Of a DNA stretch of 64,000 bases, positions 36,319-47,625 are shown one piece after another; within the stretch, counting starts at the first letter, position 1, and each line of letters opens with the position of its first letter. This DNA is from Hetaerina americana. Taxonomy: Eukaryota > Arthropoda > Insecta > Odonata > Calopterygidae. Below the pieces are notes generated by a model. The model searched no databases and was not told where the DNA came from. It saw only the letters and a list, made by a program, of their open reading frames with translations. The DNA lies in assembly GCA_022747635.1 (NCBI GenBank), contig JAKTNV010000009.1, positions 28,807,622-28,871,621 on the forward strand, in the 5' to 3' direction. Both the position numbers and the translations under genes were made by a program.

Positions 36319-36332
36319 GACCAAGGATAAGT
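36319..36332. repeat. Target-site duplication, right copy
   Basis: GACCAAGGATAAGT, identical to 35,159-35,172. Confidence 0.8.
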
Positions 36333-36460
36333 TGAGAAGATCGTGGGATGTGGATAGAAAAGGATAACAGATTGGTGAAAGAAGGTGCACATGATCGGGA
36401 AGTAGACTGTTGAGAAACGCCGATCCCTACAAGAGGAAAAGGCTAGGCTAAGAAGGATAA
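36333..36460 (+). pseudogene. RTE-like LINE relic, 3' part
   Basis: The plus strand reads RSWDVDRKG, then ERRCT-SGSRLLRNADPYKR. This matches the closing W-D-(a-DR-WR)-L-R-A-DP tail typical of RTE-type LINEs. It is the continuation of the copy that stops at 35,172, with the Penelope-like element inserted between. Confidence 0.6.
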
Positions 36461-36719
36461 TTATTTTTTTTCGAGCATGGATTCTCCCCTATTTGACTTG
36501 TGTCCAGCTTGCAAAGGTAAGGGCGAATGCAGTTACAAAGGGCCGATGTGGCTCACAAACCCGAGTGGGAGAACGTTGGAACCAATGTTGTGTGTTTATT
36601 TAAAAATAATATTTTCATTTAGCATTACGTGTTAGTTAATTTCTAAATACCATCGTTGATTTCCTCCTCCTTTGCCACTTCGCAGCCACCAAATGTGCCA
36701 CCTTAGACAAATAGTCGTT
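36461..36719. other. Unassigned stretch
   Basis: Probable LINE 3' flank. Nothing further recognised. Confidence 0.3.
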
Positions 36720-36795
36720 AATCTACATCTAAATAGTACCCCGCAAGCCGCCGCAAGGGCATGTGGTGGGGGGTGTTAGGTCACCAACTGTAAAA
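36720..36795 (+). repeat. Dispersed repeat (CTACATCTA-type)
   Basis: AATCTACATCTAAATAGTAC then cccgcaagccgccgcaaggg and gtggtggggggtgttaggtc. Homologous to 34,051-34,125. Confidence 0.55.
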
Positions 36796-36849
36796 AAGAA
36801 CAATACCACATGCAAAATAACATGGAAAATGTTGCATTTAATGCTGTAA

Positions 36850-37075
36850 CATGGTGGGCGAAAAGAGAAATTTGCTCGGGGAATTCCAAAATAGGCCGAA
36901 AAGTCGTTAGAGGGAATAATGAGGGCTAAATAAGATGTTTAAGGTTGTAATAGTTGAGAGAATATTGGGCCAGCAGGGAAAGAGGAGAACAAGCTCTTTA
37001 GACGGCATGAAGTCAGGTAGAAAGTAAAAAGAAATGAAGAAGGAAACAATGTAGGGCGAACAAGAGGAAGTTCTT
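36850..37075 (+). pseudogene. LINE tail relic
   Basis: The plus strand reads VERILGQQGKRRTSSLDGMK, then SGRK-KEMKKET with a stop inside. It is the same G-K-R-LDGMK-GRKY-EMK ending as at 13.4 kb. Confidence 0.6.
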
Positions 37076-39040
37076 GAGATACGTAGAAGATAACAGCGGT
37101 CAGGGACCGTCTAAAACTTACCTGAAATACATTTCTTTTGAATAAACATACGGAAGTGGGTCATAAAAAATGTATTTACTTTTCTTCAGTTTTCTCGAGC
37201 CATGGATGATAGCTGCGGAGAAGGGGCAAAGAAGATTGCAAACAATTTCATTGTAGTGCTTCAGAGGGACGTGGAAGATGAAATGGAAAACCAAGTAACA
37301 TAGGACGACCTTGGAGGTCATCTCAAAGCTAATGCAGCAGCGCCTGAAATCGCACATTCAGAGTGGTTGGTCCCTTTTCCGGTGCCGCCAGAGTTTTTCC
37401 AGTTAAGTAGATATCGTTCCCTGAAATTTCGCAAATTCGGTTTGTTTCAGGATTTCTAAATGACTTTCATGGCCTTGTGGTATTCAAAGGTTCAAATAAG
37501 TACAAAAATCGAATAATTTTAAATGCAAGAAACTAGTAATAGTCGGAAAAACTGCTTCGGTCCTTCATTTTTATTCGACTATGAAATAAGTGTCGTGCTC
37601 AGAGCTATTTTTCATGATGCTCGGTTAAACTGAATAGCATTTTAAACTTTACATTATTATGAGATTCATTACTTTTGCTAAACTTGTTCCTCAATTTGAC
37701 TGCCGTCCGTAAAGATATCTTAAAGCATTTTATGTGAAATGGGATAATTGGGTTGCAGTTTCTGATTATTGGTAACTAAGCAATGAATTCGGCCATGAAT
37801 AACAGTGATCATATGAGTATACTATACTACATTTTTTACATGATCAGTGATAAAAAGTCATTCTTAAAAGGATGTCATCCTTCATTTTTGAGGGAGCTGC
37901 TGTTGCAGAGTGTTTCGTAATGTGTGCTTGATAGCCTCTTTGTTAGTTAATGGTGTTGACCAGCAAAGAACCGAGGTCATGATTGAATTAAGCGTGTTTT
38001 AATGTCTTGAAATCAGCAGTTATTATTTTGATTCTTGCAGAAAATGTGACTTTTACCATCATGGATGTTGCAATATATTCTAATAATAAATGTTAAATAT
38101 TTGTATTTTCACCTCTGGAATGTACGTATTTAATCATCTGTCTTTCACATTTACACCAACTCCGATGTGCTAGTACTAGACGTTCAATTTTCAATTATAC
38201 CGTGGAAAAATTACGGCGATCTGCAAATGTCTATTGAAAACTTTCGTCCTGTTTAGGGTGAACTTTTATCATTGCTTTAATCTTTAACAATGTTGTTATA
38301 TCTTATAAATTTCGTTGTTAGAGCAACATTTTTCATATAAATCTTCTGCCATAGAATGTTTTTACTATTGTTTATTTCAAATTCTGCGAACTCTTTTGAC
38401 AATTAAGTGTTCTTTTATCTGAATAGAGAAATATTGTAAATACTCAATACTTTATAGTGAAATTATACATATGAGAGGTAATATTTGATTTTTTACGCTT
38501 TACCAAAAAACTTTTTCTGCTTGTTACTCGAAATCATGTAAATGGGTTTAGTATGAGTAAATCGGCCGATGACAGGGAGAAATGAGGGGACGTAATCTGC
38601 TCTTTTAATTAAAAATAAATTAGTGACTATATTTTTTCGTACTTTGATTTATTTTCCAGGATTCAATTCTTTTAAAACCCATTGGGAACACACAATCAAA
38701 AATTGAATTAAAGAATTTTACTCCAAATAATGTAGTGTAATTTTACGGTAAACGTTGTTAAACATGATAGAAATTGGATTTGTATTGAAGAAATAGTATC
38801 GCATTAGTAAATTAGTATTAATTACCACTATCAAATCGCCATCTTGAAGCTATAGGATGCAGAATATTCCATACAGAAAATATAACTTCTCATACAGTCC
38901 TCCTTTAAGTCTTAACTGTTATGTTGTAATAAAGGATGGATTGGATACAATTGAAGAGTTCTCGGTATACATGAGTGAATTAAAACTGAACATTTAGTAA
39001 ATGGTTCTAAGGTCATCATCCAAAACGTTGCTGGAAACTC
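37076..39040. other. Unassigned AT-rich stretch
   Basis: Nearly 2 kb with no recognised gene or repeat. Confidence 0.4.
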
Positions 39041-39069
39041 AGTCGCAACCACGTCGCACCGTACAAAGC

Positions 39070-39125
39070 CTTTTGTACTTCGCGCTTATAAAAGGGAGGA
39101 GGTTCTAAATGGAGACAGTTTCCAT
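39070..39125 (+). promoter_or_regulatory. Candidate TATA/initiator core promoter
   Basis: TATAAAAG at 39,087-39,094 sits in GC-rich context (cgcttataaaagggagg). Exactly 30 bases from its first T to the A of ACAGTT (39,116-39,120 as CAGTT) is an arthropod-like initiator (consensus TCAKTY, five of six matching). A short palindrome, GTACAAAG-CC-TTTTGTAC, lies at 39,061-39,078. No long open frame follows, so any product would be a short peptide, a spliced leader exon or a noncoding RNA. Downstream promoter element not seen. Confidence 0.35.
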
Positions 39126-39155
39126 CAAGTACACTAGGGGAGCTCACGCTCGACA

Positions 39156-39206
39156 TTTGTCTCTACCTTGCGGACAATAGGGGTACTCTTTGCCCGTAGA
39201 GACAAA
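39156..39206 (+). other. Hairpin downstream of candidate promoter
   Basis: TTTGTCTCTAC (39,156-39,166) and GTAGAGACAAA (39,196-39,206) are perfect 11-bp inverted arms with a 29-base loop. They would lie ~40 bases into a transcript from the 39.09 kb promoter. Confidence 0.6.
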
Positions 39207-39210
39207 ACCT

Positions 39211-39876
39211 CATTTCAGTTCCAGATTCATCATGGATTGATATAAAATCCAAGTCATCTTGTCTGAAGAAATTATTATTAATACCTTCTCCTTGATTTCG
39301 TTAACTTGTCAGTAGAAGCCGAACTGATGGGATTACGTCTTTACCGAAAACGTTATCATTTTTTGCGTATATCAGAATTTAGTATCATAATCAGAAGAAA
39401 TTCTTTTATGGGAAGTGGGTGAAATTAATTATCGTCATGCACCATCGTTATCATCTTTTGGTTTTCGAGTGAAAACTACCACCCTCGTTATTATTAATAT
39501 AGAAATTCGGTTTATGGTGTCTGAGGAGCAGCCGAATGATTCTTAGTAATCTATCAGCGACAACGTTCATTTTTTAATCTGACCCATATAAACTTTTTTT
39601 ATTACACCTTATACCACTTTGTTTTTGAGTTCTCGATGTCTGCTTGGATTATTAAGTCCTAGGTGCCTCATGTGTCCCCAGGTAACGCAAGTACTTCTAT
39701 TCCGTCCTTATATATTATTCACTGCTCTCATTGAAACCCATTTTCACCAATTATCTCAAGTTATCATTGCTATTCTATAGGTTAAAATCAGGTTTTGGAT
39801 GGATACGGTCAATAAAACGGATCAACAATACATTTGAGAGTAAAATAATCCTGCCAAGATTTCAAATTGACAGTTT

Positions 39877-39878
<2 letters not shown>
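39211..39878. other. Unassigned AT-rich stretch
   Basis: Nothing recognised. Confidence 0.4.

Positions 39879-39907
<29 letters not shown>
39879..39907. repeat. (TA)n microsatellite
   Basis: About 14 TA units, ~70 bases left of the 40.0 kb foldback. Confidence 0.95.
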
Positions 39908-39978
39908 ACAAACTTGGACAGCAACAAACAATATAAGAACACATAAAAAGATCACTCACACGTTATTTCTGATAATTT

Positions 39979-40058
39979 CGACGGAATTCAGCTCCGTCTT
40001 CATCGGAAGAAATAGAAGTAATGCTTTCTTCCGATGAAGACGGAGCTGAAATCCGTCG
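39979..40058. repeat. Foldback with hammerhead-like cores in both arms
   Basis: Arms 39,979-40,012 and 40,025-40,058 are 34 bp long with one mismatch and a 12-base spacer. Each arm, read outward from the centre, gives CCGATGA, one A, stem GACGGA/TCCGTC, then GAAA (left arm, minus strand) or GCAC (right arm). Relative to the hammerhead core CTGATGA...GAAA, both arms have C at position 4 and the right arm also loses GAAA. The left copy continues to the (TA)n array at 39.9 kb, suggesting that array is part of its tail. Confidence 0.7.
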
Positions 40059-41018
40059 CACTACTTTAGAGACTAAATGCACTCTGCAGTAGATAATTTT
40101 ATGCTTGGGGTCAACAGGTATTTTGAAGTAGTGTCCAGGATTATAAGTGATATTAATTTTGAATATTATTTCAGCCAAAAATAACTCCCAGCCTGTATTC
40201 ACCCAAATCGAATGCATGTCCTGCTAATTGCTTGCTGTATTTTATCAATTCATACATTTTAGATTTGATATTTCCATATCCTTATTAGTACACTTGATTT
40301 AATACATATTTGATAAGAAGTTTTCTCGGCAGTAGAGAGAGTGAGTCAAAAAAACGAGTACAAACCTGTATTTACTAGAGATAAATTAAGATTTTGATGT
40401 GTTATATGGAGCATTACATACTTTAATTTTGAGATGAAACTTTATCGGCAGGTGTAAATTCAACGACTTACAATTCAAAGTCCATGCACAATATTTTAAG
40501 GGCATCATATAATTTTATGCCCGATTTTAAACGATTCTTTTTTAAATTGGAGACTATCTCTTGTGACATAAATTAATTTAGATAGTGTTCCAGCTACCTG
40601 TAAAATGAGGACACGTACCAGTTTTACCTCCATTCACTTTAGAAATGTCGTGCGTCTTTTTTACACTTTCATTTTATTTTAAAAAATGATGTTCACGTCA
40701 TTATGGGCATTATTATCACAACCGAGCATGCTACCGGGTTACTACAAAATGTATACGTAAGTGCTTCTAATTAAAATTGCAAAAAAGCGACGTCGGATTT
40801 GAAGGTGGTGAGATTATGTGACGCAGGGCTATGTATGACCCCGTGGATATTAATGTTTATCATTGCATGTCTGGTCTTATCCTTGGAGTTGTAGTTTAAT
40901 TTATGAGTGCATTGTCGGGCTGAAATGTACCCGTTGGGTTCCGAGATAAGAGCGGCGAATTTTTAAAGATTTCGTGGAGAGAACACTTAGAATCAAATGT
41001 TAAGCGTATGAATTCCAG
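40059..41018. other. Unassigned AT-rich stretch
   Basis: Nothing recognised. Confidence 0.4.
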
Positions 41019-41340
41019 CTATCGTAAAGGTTTTTTCACGTTCTCAAATTCCTTTGCGAAAAGAAAAAGGACTGTGAAATACATCGTACACTGTCGATAT
41101 ATTCCGGAGGAGAACAACGACTGTCGACTCCAGTGCGAATGAGACTTTTGCCAGTCGTTTCCCTGTAGAGATTCGTGTAGAGACGAATCACGAAGGCAGG
41201 GGCATTTATTATTGATGATAAAAATGAAACTATAAAAAAGGGAGTTCGTGCTTTTTGTTCGTTTGTATGGAGCGGCGCGTTTAAATACATTTTTTTCTTT
41301 CGAATGGACCCGCTCGATCTTCATTACTTACTTCCTCGTG
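41019..41340. promoter_or_regulatory. Possible cis-regulatory segment
   Basis: Balanced composition in AT-rich DNA, with GGCATTTATTATTGATGATA followed by aaaatgaaactataaaaaag near 41,200. These are words like those bound by Hox/TALE and posterior homeodomain proteins. No exon or repeat is recognised. Purely inferential. Confidence 0.2.
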
Positions 41341-42240
41341 AGAAGAGAACAAGAATTTGGAAAAAAATTAATGCCTTCAGACTGGAGTATTTTCATTTCC
41401 TTTTTGACTCCTTAGTGGATCACGACAGAGATACTTAATATTACACGCTACACGTTGGAGGCGAAAAGAAACCTCGGCTCATTCGCACGTGGCCGCCCCT
41501 ATATAAGCGGGCACAATGGAGTCCGCGCGGTTGCGAAATACTATTCGCATTTCAAAAAGGCAAAACTAAAAAAAAGAAAAACAAGTGCACACACACACGC
41601 GCGCACACGCTACGTTCAAATGATTGCGAACACTCCTCGCGGTCGAAATTGCGAGATTGCCGTTTATTTCTCCGTATCCCTTTCAATTCAAATGTGAGGA
41701 CTGGGGTTGAGGGTGGAAGGGGGAAAATAAACATGAAGGGGTAAAAAGTGTTGCCGTTGCTGACGCACCCTTCCGCCGCGGGGAGCAAAAAGAAAGAGAA
41801 ATCGAAGTGGAAAACAGTTGAATCTCGTCGCCCGCCCAATGAGCGGGGTTAGTTGGTTTTCAAGCGAGACGGCATAGTGCGAGTTTGGGGGGGGGGGCAA
41901 GGAGGGAGAGAGGAAGGAGCTGAGGCAGGGGAGAGGGGGTATTTCGCGTTGGGGAAGTCTTTGATGTCTTTCTCGGCCTCCTTCTAGTTCCGCGTCACTT
42001 CAGCGGCTTCGGAAACGGCACCAGAAAAGTCCCCTATGTGCTTACCAATGAATAAAAAAGCGAACTCTTTCGTTCCCATTGGGCACCTCGCCCTTCACTC
42101 CCTCGGCCCCATGGATACGTTTTCCACTCCCCTTACACCCCGTGAACCTCTCGCCAAGAGCAGTCGGGGCCACCTCCATTCACCCCCTCCCCACATTGAC
42201 CGTCGTTTCGGCTTTTCTCTATCTTATGAACGGTGATTTT
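41341..42240. other. GC-rich block with candidate TATA word
   Basis: CCCCTATATAAGCGGGC at 41,496-41,512 is TATA-like, but no initiator lies ~30 bases downstream. A CA/CG dinucleotide run is at 41,584-41,610 and a G homopolymer at 41,886-41,897. Open frames here are compositional. Confidence 0.25.
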
Positions 42241-42539
42241 AATTACTCCAAGTGACACAAAGAAAAAGGTCAAGTCAAAGTTGCAAATGACTCATTCCTC
42301 ACTTCAATACATTTAAATCTCGACCTCTTCTTTCTCGCTCCCTCTCTTATCCTTCCCTTTCGTCGTTTCCTTCAGTCTTTCACGTCTCCTTCTCCTTGTC
42401 CTTTCTTGTTCTGCCGACGAGAGCTTAACTCGACGAAATCACGTTCTAAAGTGTGGATATTAATGGTGGTCTAAGGGTTAAGGTACATGTATGTTCTTAC
42501 TGAGCGAGTTCATTAATAACTACCCGTATAAGCCTTGTC
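42241..42539. other. Unassigned pyrimidine-rich stretch
   Basis: Nothing recognised. Confidence 0.35.
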
Positions 42540-42765
42540 TAACTTAAATTATGCATTACAACATACGATTTCTACATCTTCGAAATATTTCTGCACGTAC
42601 ATTCTTTCTGCGCAACATTCTTTACCTTTTCATCTCTATAACTCTCCTAATATTATCTCCCCAGAGTTTACACTCGTCAACAATCCGCTGCCACTCAAAA
42701 TGCTCTGCATCCATTTATCTGTATCTCATTTGAATTTCTCTCACTAATCGTCTCTCTTCGCATAC
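42540..42765 (-). pseudogene. LINE tail relic
   Basis: The minus strand reads VREIQMRYRWMQSILSGSGL, then LTSVNSGEI, corresponding to the E-I-RRY-WI-H-LRG-LL-VNEGRI region of the LINE C-terminal tail. It has one frame change. Confidence 0.45.
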
Positions 42766-43555
42766 CATGTCCCTTCCCTTCTCTCCCGCACTTCTTACTT
42801 TTTCTTTTCATCTTTTCCCGTAATATACTCAGGTTAGGAAAAATAGAATCATAGTTTGATTTTGCACTTTTTGGTCCGGGGTGACATTGTTATGATGCTA
42901 AATTATGCGAACTAGTGATAGTAACGCAACTTGTACAAAATATGCTATGAATTCATTAATTTTACATTTGTTGAATTTGTTTATTGACTCAATTTCTCAA
43001 TCTTAGATTTGAATCTCATCCAATAAATTGTCATAATTTCTTGTTTTTATGACTCCTAATATGAGTGCGGTGAGCCATAGACGCTAAATGTTTCACTAAA
43101 AATGATGTTTCCTCTTTCATAACTTTGTGCTTTTCTTTGAAATTTTCTTTTGAAAAACTGATTTTATACACCGTTGAGGATAGTATAAATTAGATTACCA
43201 AGAAACCAAGATATTTCGTCTCTTTCATTTTTTCATTCGCTTTGTCCTCTGCATAGTTAAATTCTCTGCTCATGCCTTATTTTTCGGGCAATAAAAACCG
43301 AATTTTCTTATAGGTTTGGATATTGCTCTGTGCATCGTTGCGTCGCTCCTCCTTTGCCAAAGATAGTCAGCTCTTTTACAGTTTTAATGACAAAGTACAG
43401 TATGGATATAACCCTTTCTTGTGGTACACATCCACTCCAAAAACTTTGAAACTGTGTACACTGCGCATATATCTCGCAAAGAGTTTAGCCTTTGACAAAA
43501 AGCCGGAGAACCTTCACCCGTCCAGTTGATTTCCAAAGCGGTATGCAACTAAGGT
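42766..43555. other. Unassigned AT-rich stretch
   Basis: Nothing recognised. Confidence 0.4.
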
Positions 43556-43715
43556 GGTCAGCCCGCGAGTGGTGATGTTACCTCGGATATTTCCTGGTAC
43601 TCTGCTCTCTGCTCCAGCGCTTCTGGTATTTTCAGGCATCAAATCTTTTTCTGCAATCAAATACGGGCCATTAGCTCGGCGCTCTACCCACTGTATCACC
43701 ATTCCCCCTGAAATG
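43556..43715 (-). repeat. Possible tRNA-like repeat
   Basis: The minus strand gives GGTGATACAGTGGGTAGAGC then gccgagctaatggcccg, like the D-arm to anticodon-arm half of a tRNA. A B box is poor (gatttgatgcc). Probably a decayed SINE head. Confidence 0.3.
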
Positions 43716-45089
43716 GTTCCAAATGTATAATTGCGGATTAATTTAACTACATGTTTTCTTTGATTCACTCAGTTACTATCTTTAAATCAATTTTTAAAAT
43801 GATGTATGGTATGAAGTGAGGAAAAGAGGAAGAATGTTCAAAGCTCATTAATTGCAAAATTATTTTAATATTGTCCATATATTTGGATGAATCTAGGGAA
43901 GACTAGAAAAGATATTTCTTCTCAACTTTTACATAAACTTGACCCCCTTCCTTTCTCCAGTAGCTTGCGTGTCCCTTGCCATCTGTATCTGCCCCTCGAG
44001 TTAGAACCCTGAAAACATAGGTATATGGAGATAAGTCTGTAAAATTTGTGTTGATTAGTAATCTTTTGGCTTTTCTTTTATTGTGGTCCTGAATTGTGGC
44101 GGGGGAAAAAGGAATGTTGAATCCATCTGTTCGTCATTATAATTTTTTTACTTCAATATAGTCGGACCTGCAGAAGGTTAGGATGGGATTGAAATCATTT
44201 CTCCAATGTTGTAGGTGAAAATTCCAAATCGATTCGTTTGTGGTCAATTTAAATAGGAGGATATGAGTTGTTTTTAGCTTATTTTATACTATTTACCACA
44301 TTGTTATGATGTTTTTTATTTTCAAACAAAAGGATTGATGTGATTCATAAAAATTATCGTTACAGTTATTGGGGAACCCCGTTATTGTACGAGTATTTTA
44401 TTGGGTGGGTTAGGTTATGATCTTGTACAGCTGCGTCTATTAAACGAATTGTGTCTCATCTGACGATGAGAGTCGTCCCCTAGAATACATTCATTTGATA
44501 TGTTTTGTACACCTCAGCAGCTGTCACAGTCCGCCCGTCAGTAGTTATATTAATCTAGAGAGCAATTTGCTGTCATCGCGACGCGTTACTAAGTTCTCTT
44601 CTATTAAGAAGTTCCATTAGGTCACTGCAAGTTTAATCTGAAGTTGAGCCTTTATTTTAAATTAATGATTGTGATTCTTAAACTAGAATTAGTAAACACA
44701 TAATATGATTTTTGTGTTGTTCTCAGTTATTGGAAGAATAACTAGGGGGGGCGAAAACTTTTTCTCACTATGGTCAATTGAAGAACAGTTACAAGTGCTA
44801 TGAATTACGCTACTGTCGAAACTTTTGTGTAGATATAAGCATATTTAAAGACTCTTTAAAAGGAGTTGATTATATGTACCTATCTGGAATATATATTAAC
44901 TCAAATGCTTATTTATTTTAATTTAACTGTTGAGTGATGTGGATTTTTTTGCTCATATACGCAGATATTGCGCATAACCATATATCCTAAGCGAATTTCT
45001 CTTTATTTTAAATTATCCAAGCACCGAAAAGTGGAGATGCACTCTTTTTAGAATGGTAAAATAAATTATAATGGATTTAGGCGACATTT
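43716..45089. other. Unassigned AT-rich stretch
   Basis: Nothing recognised. Confidence 0.4.
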
Positions 45090-45720
45090 CAACATTCACC
45101 AGCATGGCTCAGCAAATGCTTGCAAGATGCAATAAAGGAAGGTCTACAAAAAGGCATCAATGGGAATTTACATACTCCGATTCTCAAGGACCAAGTACTC
45201 CAGGGACACACTATCAAATTAAACATGAAGAAAACTAAAACCTCGGACTGCAAAGAGGGATGATGGCCGGCAGATTCTCCATCAAGACGATGATAATTCA
45301 AAATGGAATCTTTAACCTTTCTCGAAATCAGTATAACGTGGAATTGAAGGAGTTTATGGATATAAAGCGGGAAAGAGCTCAAGCTAGGAAAGTGTTCACA
45401 ACGAAGAGTAAGGGTACATGCTCTAGTATATAGATGTATAAAATTAAAAACAATGAAGCAAAAGGGAACTCGATGAATATTGCCTCTATGGATCAGAGAC
45501 ATGGACCAATTGGAAAAGTAGGGCAAGGAAACAGCAGATGGCGGTGAATGCTGAAGATCAAATGGACATCCAAATAAGAAACGAAAAAGAATAGAAAAGT
45601 GAGCGAAAGGATGAGGAAGAAAGGAATCAGGTGCACACGTTGGCCATGTGGAATTTCCTTGGAACAACTTAGTAGGGTCCCGCGAAGAAAAATAACAAAA
45701 AAATATATTGCCAAGCAAAG
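45090..45720 (+). pseudogene. Probable LINE relic
   Basis: The clear part is LYGSETWTNWKSRARKQQM near 45,475-45,545, carrying the Y-G-S-E-T-W-T box that follows the LINE polymerase. The upstream ~350 bases are A/G-rich and coding-like in bias but too decayed to align. The 209-codon minus-strand frame is its antisense and is not a gene. Confidence 0.5.
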
Positions 45721-46390
45721 ATGGTTGTTACGTTAATCGATGATTTAACAAAGAATAAATGTTAGGTGGGATTCAAAGGAAAAGAGTTAAGTGTGGAAGG
45801 ATGCATTCAATCAATCTTTTGATTGAAATACCGGTAAACTGGGGCAAATTTCGCCATCGATTTAAATTGCCATCATAGATCCTTCTAAGGCTAAATAAAA
45901 GAAAGACATTTTTAAAAATCGTTTAAACATTAATTCGAATTTCTATCTCGCTCCCTGAATATCCATCTGACGGCCGTCCGTACCGGTCAAAATTCCCTAG
46001 CTTTTTGATTGAAAGAGCTAAAGACAATAATTTTTACGAATTCTGAGATTAATGGTTAAATAATTAGGTTTAGTGGGTATTTTAAACCGACTCGTAAAAT
46101 ATTACATATTTTTAATGAGTTGCAGGTAGCCATACTTGGCAACAAGCGACGAGTTCTTCGACCTGTGTAATCCAGCGAGTTTGTTAACTCATAGTCCATC
46201 AGTATTCAAACATTTCCATAAAAGATTTTCATTATATCTAGAGCAGCGACTTAAAAGCTTGGTGTATATATGATATTTTTTTTACAATGATATTTCTCAT
46301 AGCATTGTGAAGAACTGGTAAACCCGCATACAGGGACTAAATCAGTATTCTACTTCTTGATGTTTGCTGGCCTTTTCCACAAATGAGTTG
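45721..46390. other. Unassigned AT-rich stretch
   Basis: Nothing recognised. Confidence 0.4.
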
Positions 46391-46800
46391 AAATGTCTCG
46401 TTGTTCCCTGCTCGCTGTGTCCACTCTGAAGGTTTTTTTTCAATAATTGGGGGGGTCCGCTTGCACCGTGAGGGACAGTTCCGCCTCGGGGGGAGGGGGG
46501 GAGCATGTTTGGTCGGTCTATTGTATCATTCGCATCGCTTCACTGCAAAGCGGCAGGTCGCATATCTCGGCGGCGTATCACAATGTAGCGCCATGAATAG
46601 GTTTGCGATGTCATTTTGTTTCCCTCATTTGTCATTTTTTCTGTCCGCGTGCCACTATTACGCCCCCCCCCCCCCCGCACACACAAAAATCTTTTGAAGT
46701 CACTCAGTGAGGGATTTAATGGGAAATAAACATCAACGTGGTATCGCGTTATTCCGACGTAAATTCTGCGGTTGTACGTCCGGCTACACGTTCGTGTATT
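46391..46800. other. G/C-homopolymer-containing block
   Basis: G-runs near 46,448 and 46,485 and a C-run at 46,662-46,677 before cacacaca. No gene recognised. Confidence 0.3.
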
Positions 46801-47030
46801 CCCTTAGGCTTTTCGGAAGGAATCAATGGGGCGCTTTCCCGAATATAATTAATTGAAATAATTTTTATGAAGCGCGGCCGGCAAACAGCAGGCCGTGGAA
46901 AAACATGTGCTGAGCCTCCATTGTTTTCGCCGCATGCACGATGTGAATGTTTTATGAGGATTGTTCCCGGTGATCTCCACAATAGTGTCTTCCCCACTCC
47001 CCGTGCCTCAAAACGATGCAATTAATACTT
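46801..47030. promoter_or_regulatory. Possible conserved regulatory element
   Basis: A compact non-repetitive segment with TATAATTAATTGAAATAATT and tttttatgaag (homeodomain-like), CCATTGTTTTCG (Sox-like) and GAATGTTTTATGAGG, interspersed with CpG-rich words (gaagcgcggccggc). The combination is typical of developmental enhancers. No direct evidence of function. Confidence 0.25.
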
Positions 47031-47620
47031 TCATGAACGAGTCATGGAATTCAGCATTTTTCTCTATTGTTAACGGTTGTGGACTTCATGAACTCATGAG
47101 ATATAACTTTCCATCGGGAAGTCGTCTTGTGAAGTGGGAAAAAAAGGAGACTTTAGTCCTCTCATCATAAAATGGTGGCCTGGAACAAAGTCAACTCGCT
47201 AGAAATAAAGTTTAACTTTAGAAATGAAAATAATTACCAGTGTATGTGATGAAATTTATTTGACTTTAAACAGTTATAAATTTCGCCCACGTCATTTCTG
47301 ACTTAACAAATTAAATAATAAAGACTTGGACAAAGGATGGCGGATAAAGAAAAGTCAAAGCTGATTTCCTTTGATTAGGGCAAATGATGTGCAAGTATTA
47401 GCATACGGGGATTAGTCAATTTTGATTATGGTTAATAACTATGAATACTTATTGTAAGAAAAAACATTATTTCGTGAATTTGTTTATAATTATAGTGAGG
47501 AGAACTTTTATATCTGTTGTATGAGGTATTTTGAATCATGTTAGCTTTACAGTAGTGTGTAGTGTTTGAATCTATCAAAGACAAAGATGAGATGTTCTCT
47601 AAAAGTGGTAGAAGTCGAAC
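47031..47620. other. Unassigned AT-rich stretch
   Basis: Nothing recognised. Confidence 0.4.
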
Positions 47621-47625
47621 ATAAC

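Noticed and set aside
41496..41530. TATATAAG as a core promoter
   Set aside because: No initiator-like sequence at the required distance downstream.
45089..45718. 209-codon frame on the minus strand
   Set aside because: Antisense of a LINE relic carrying YGSETWT on the plus strand.
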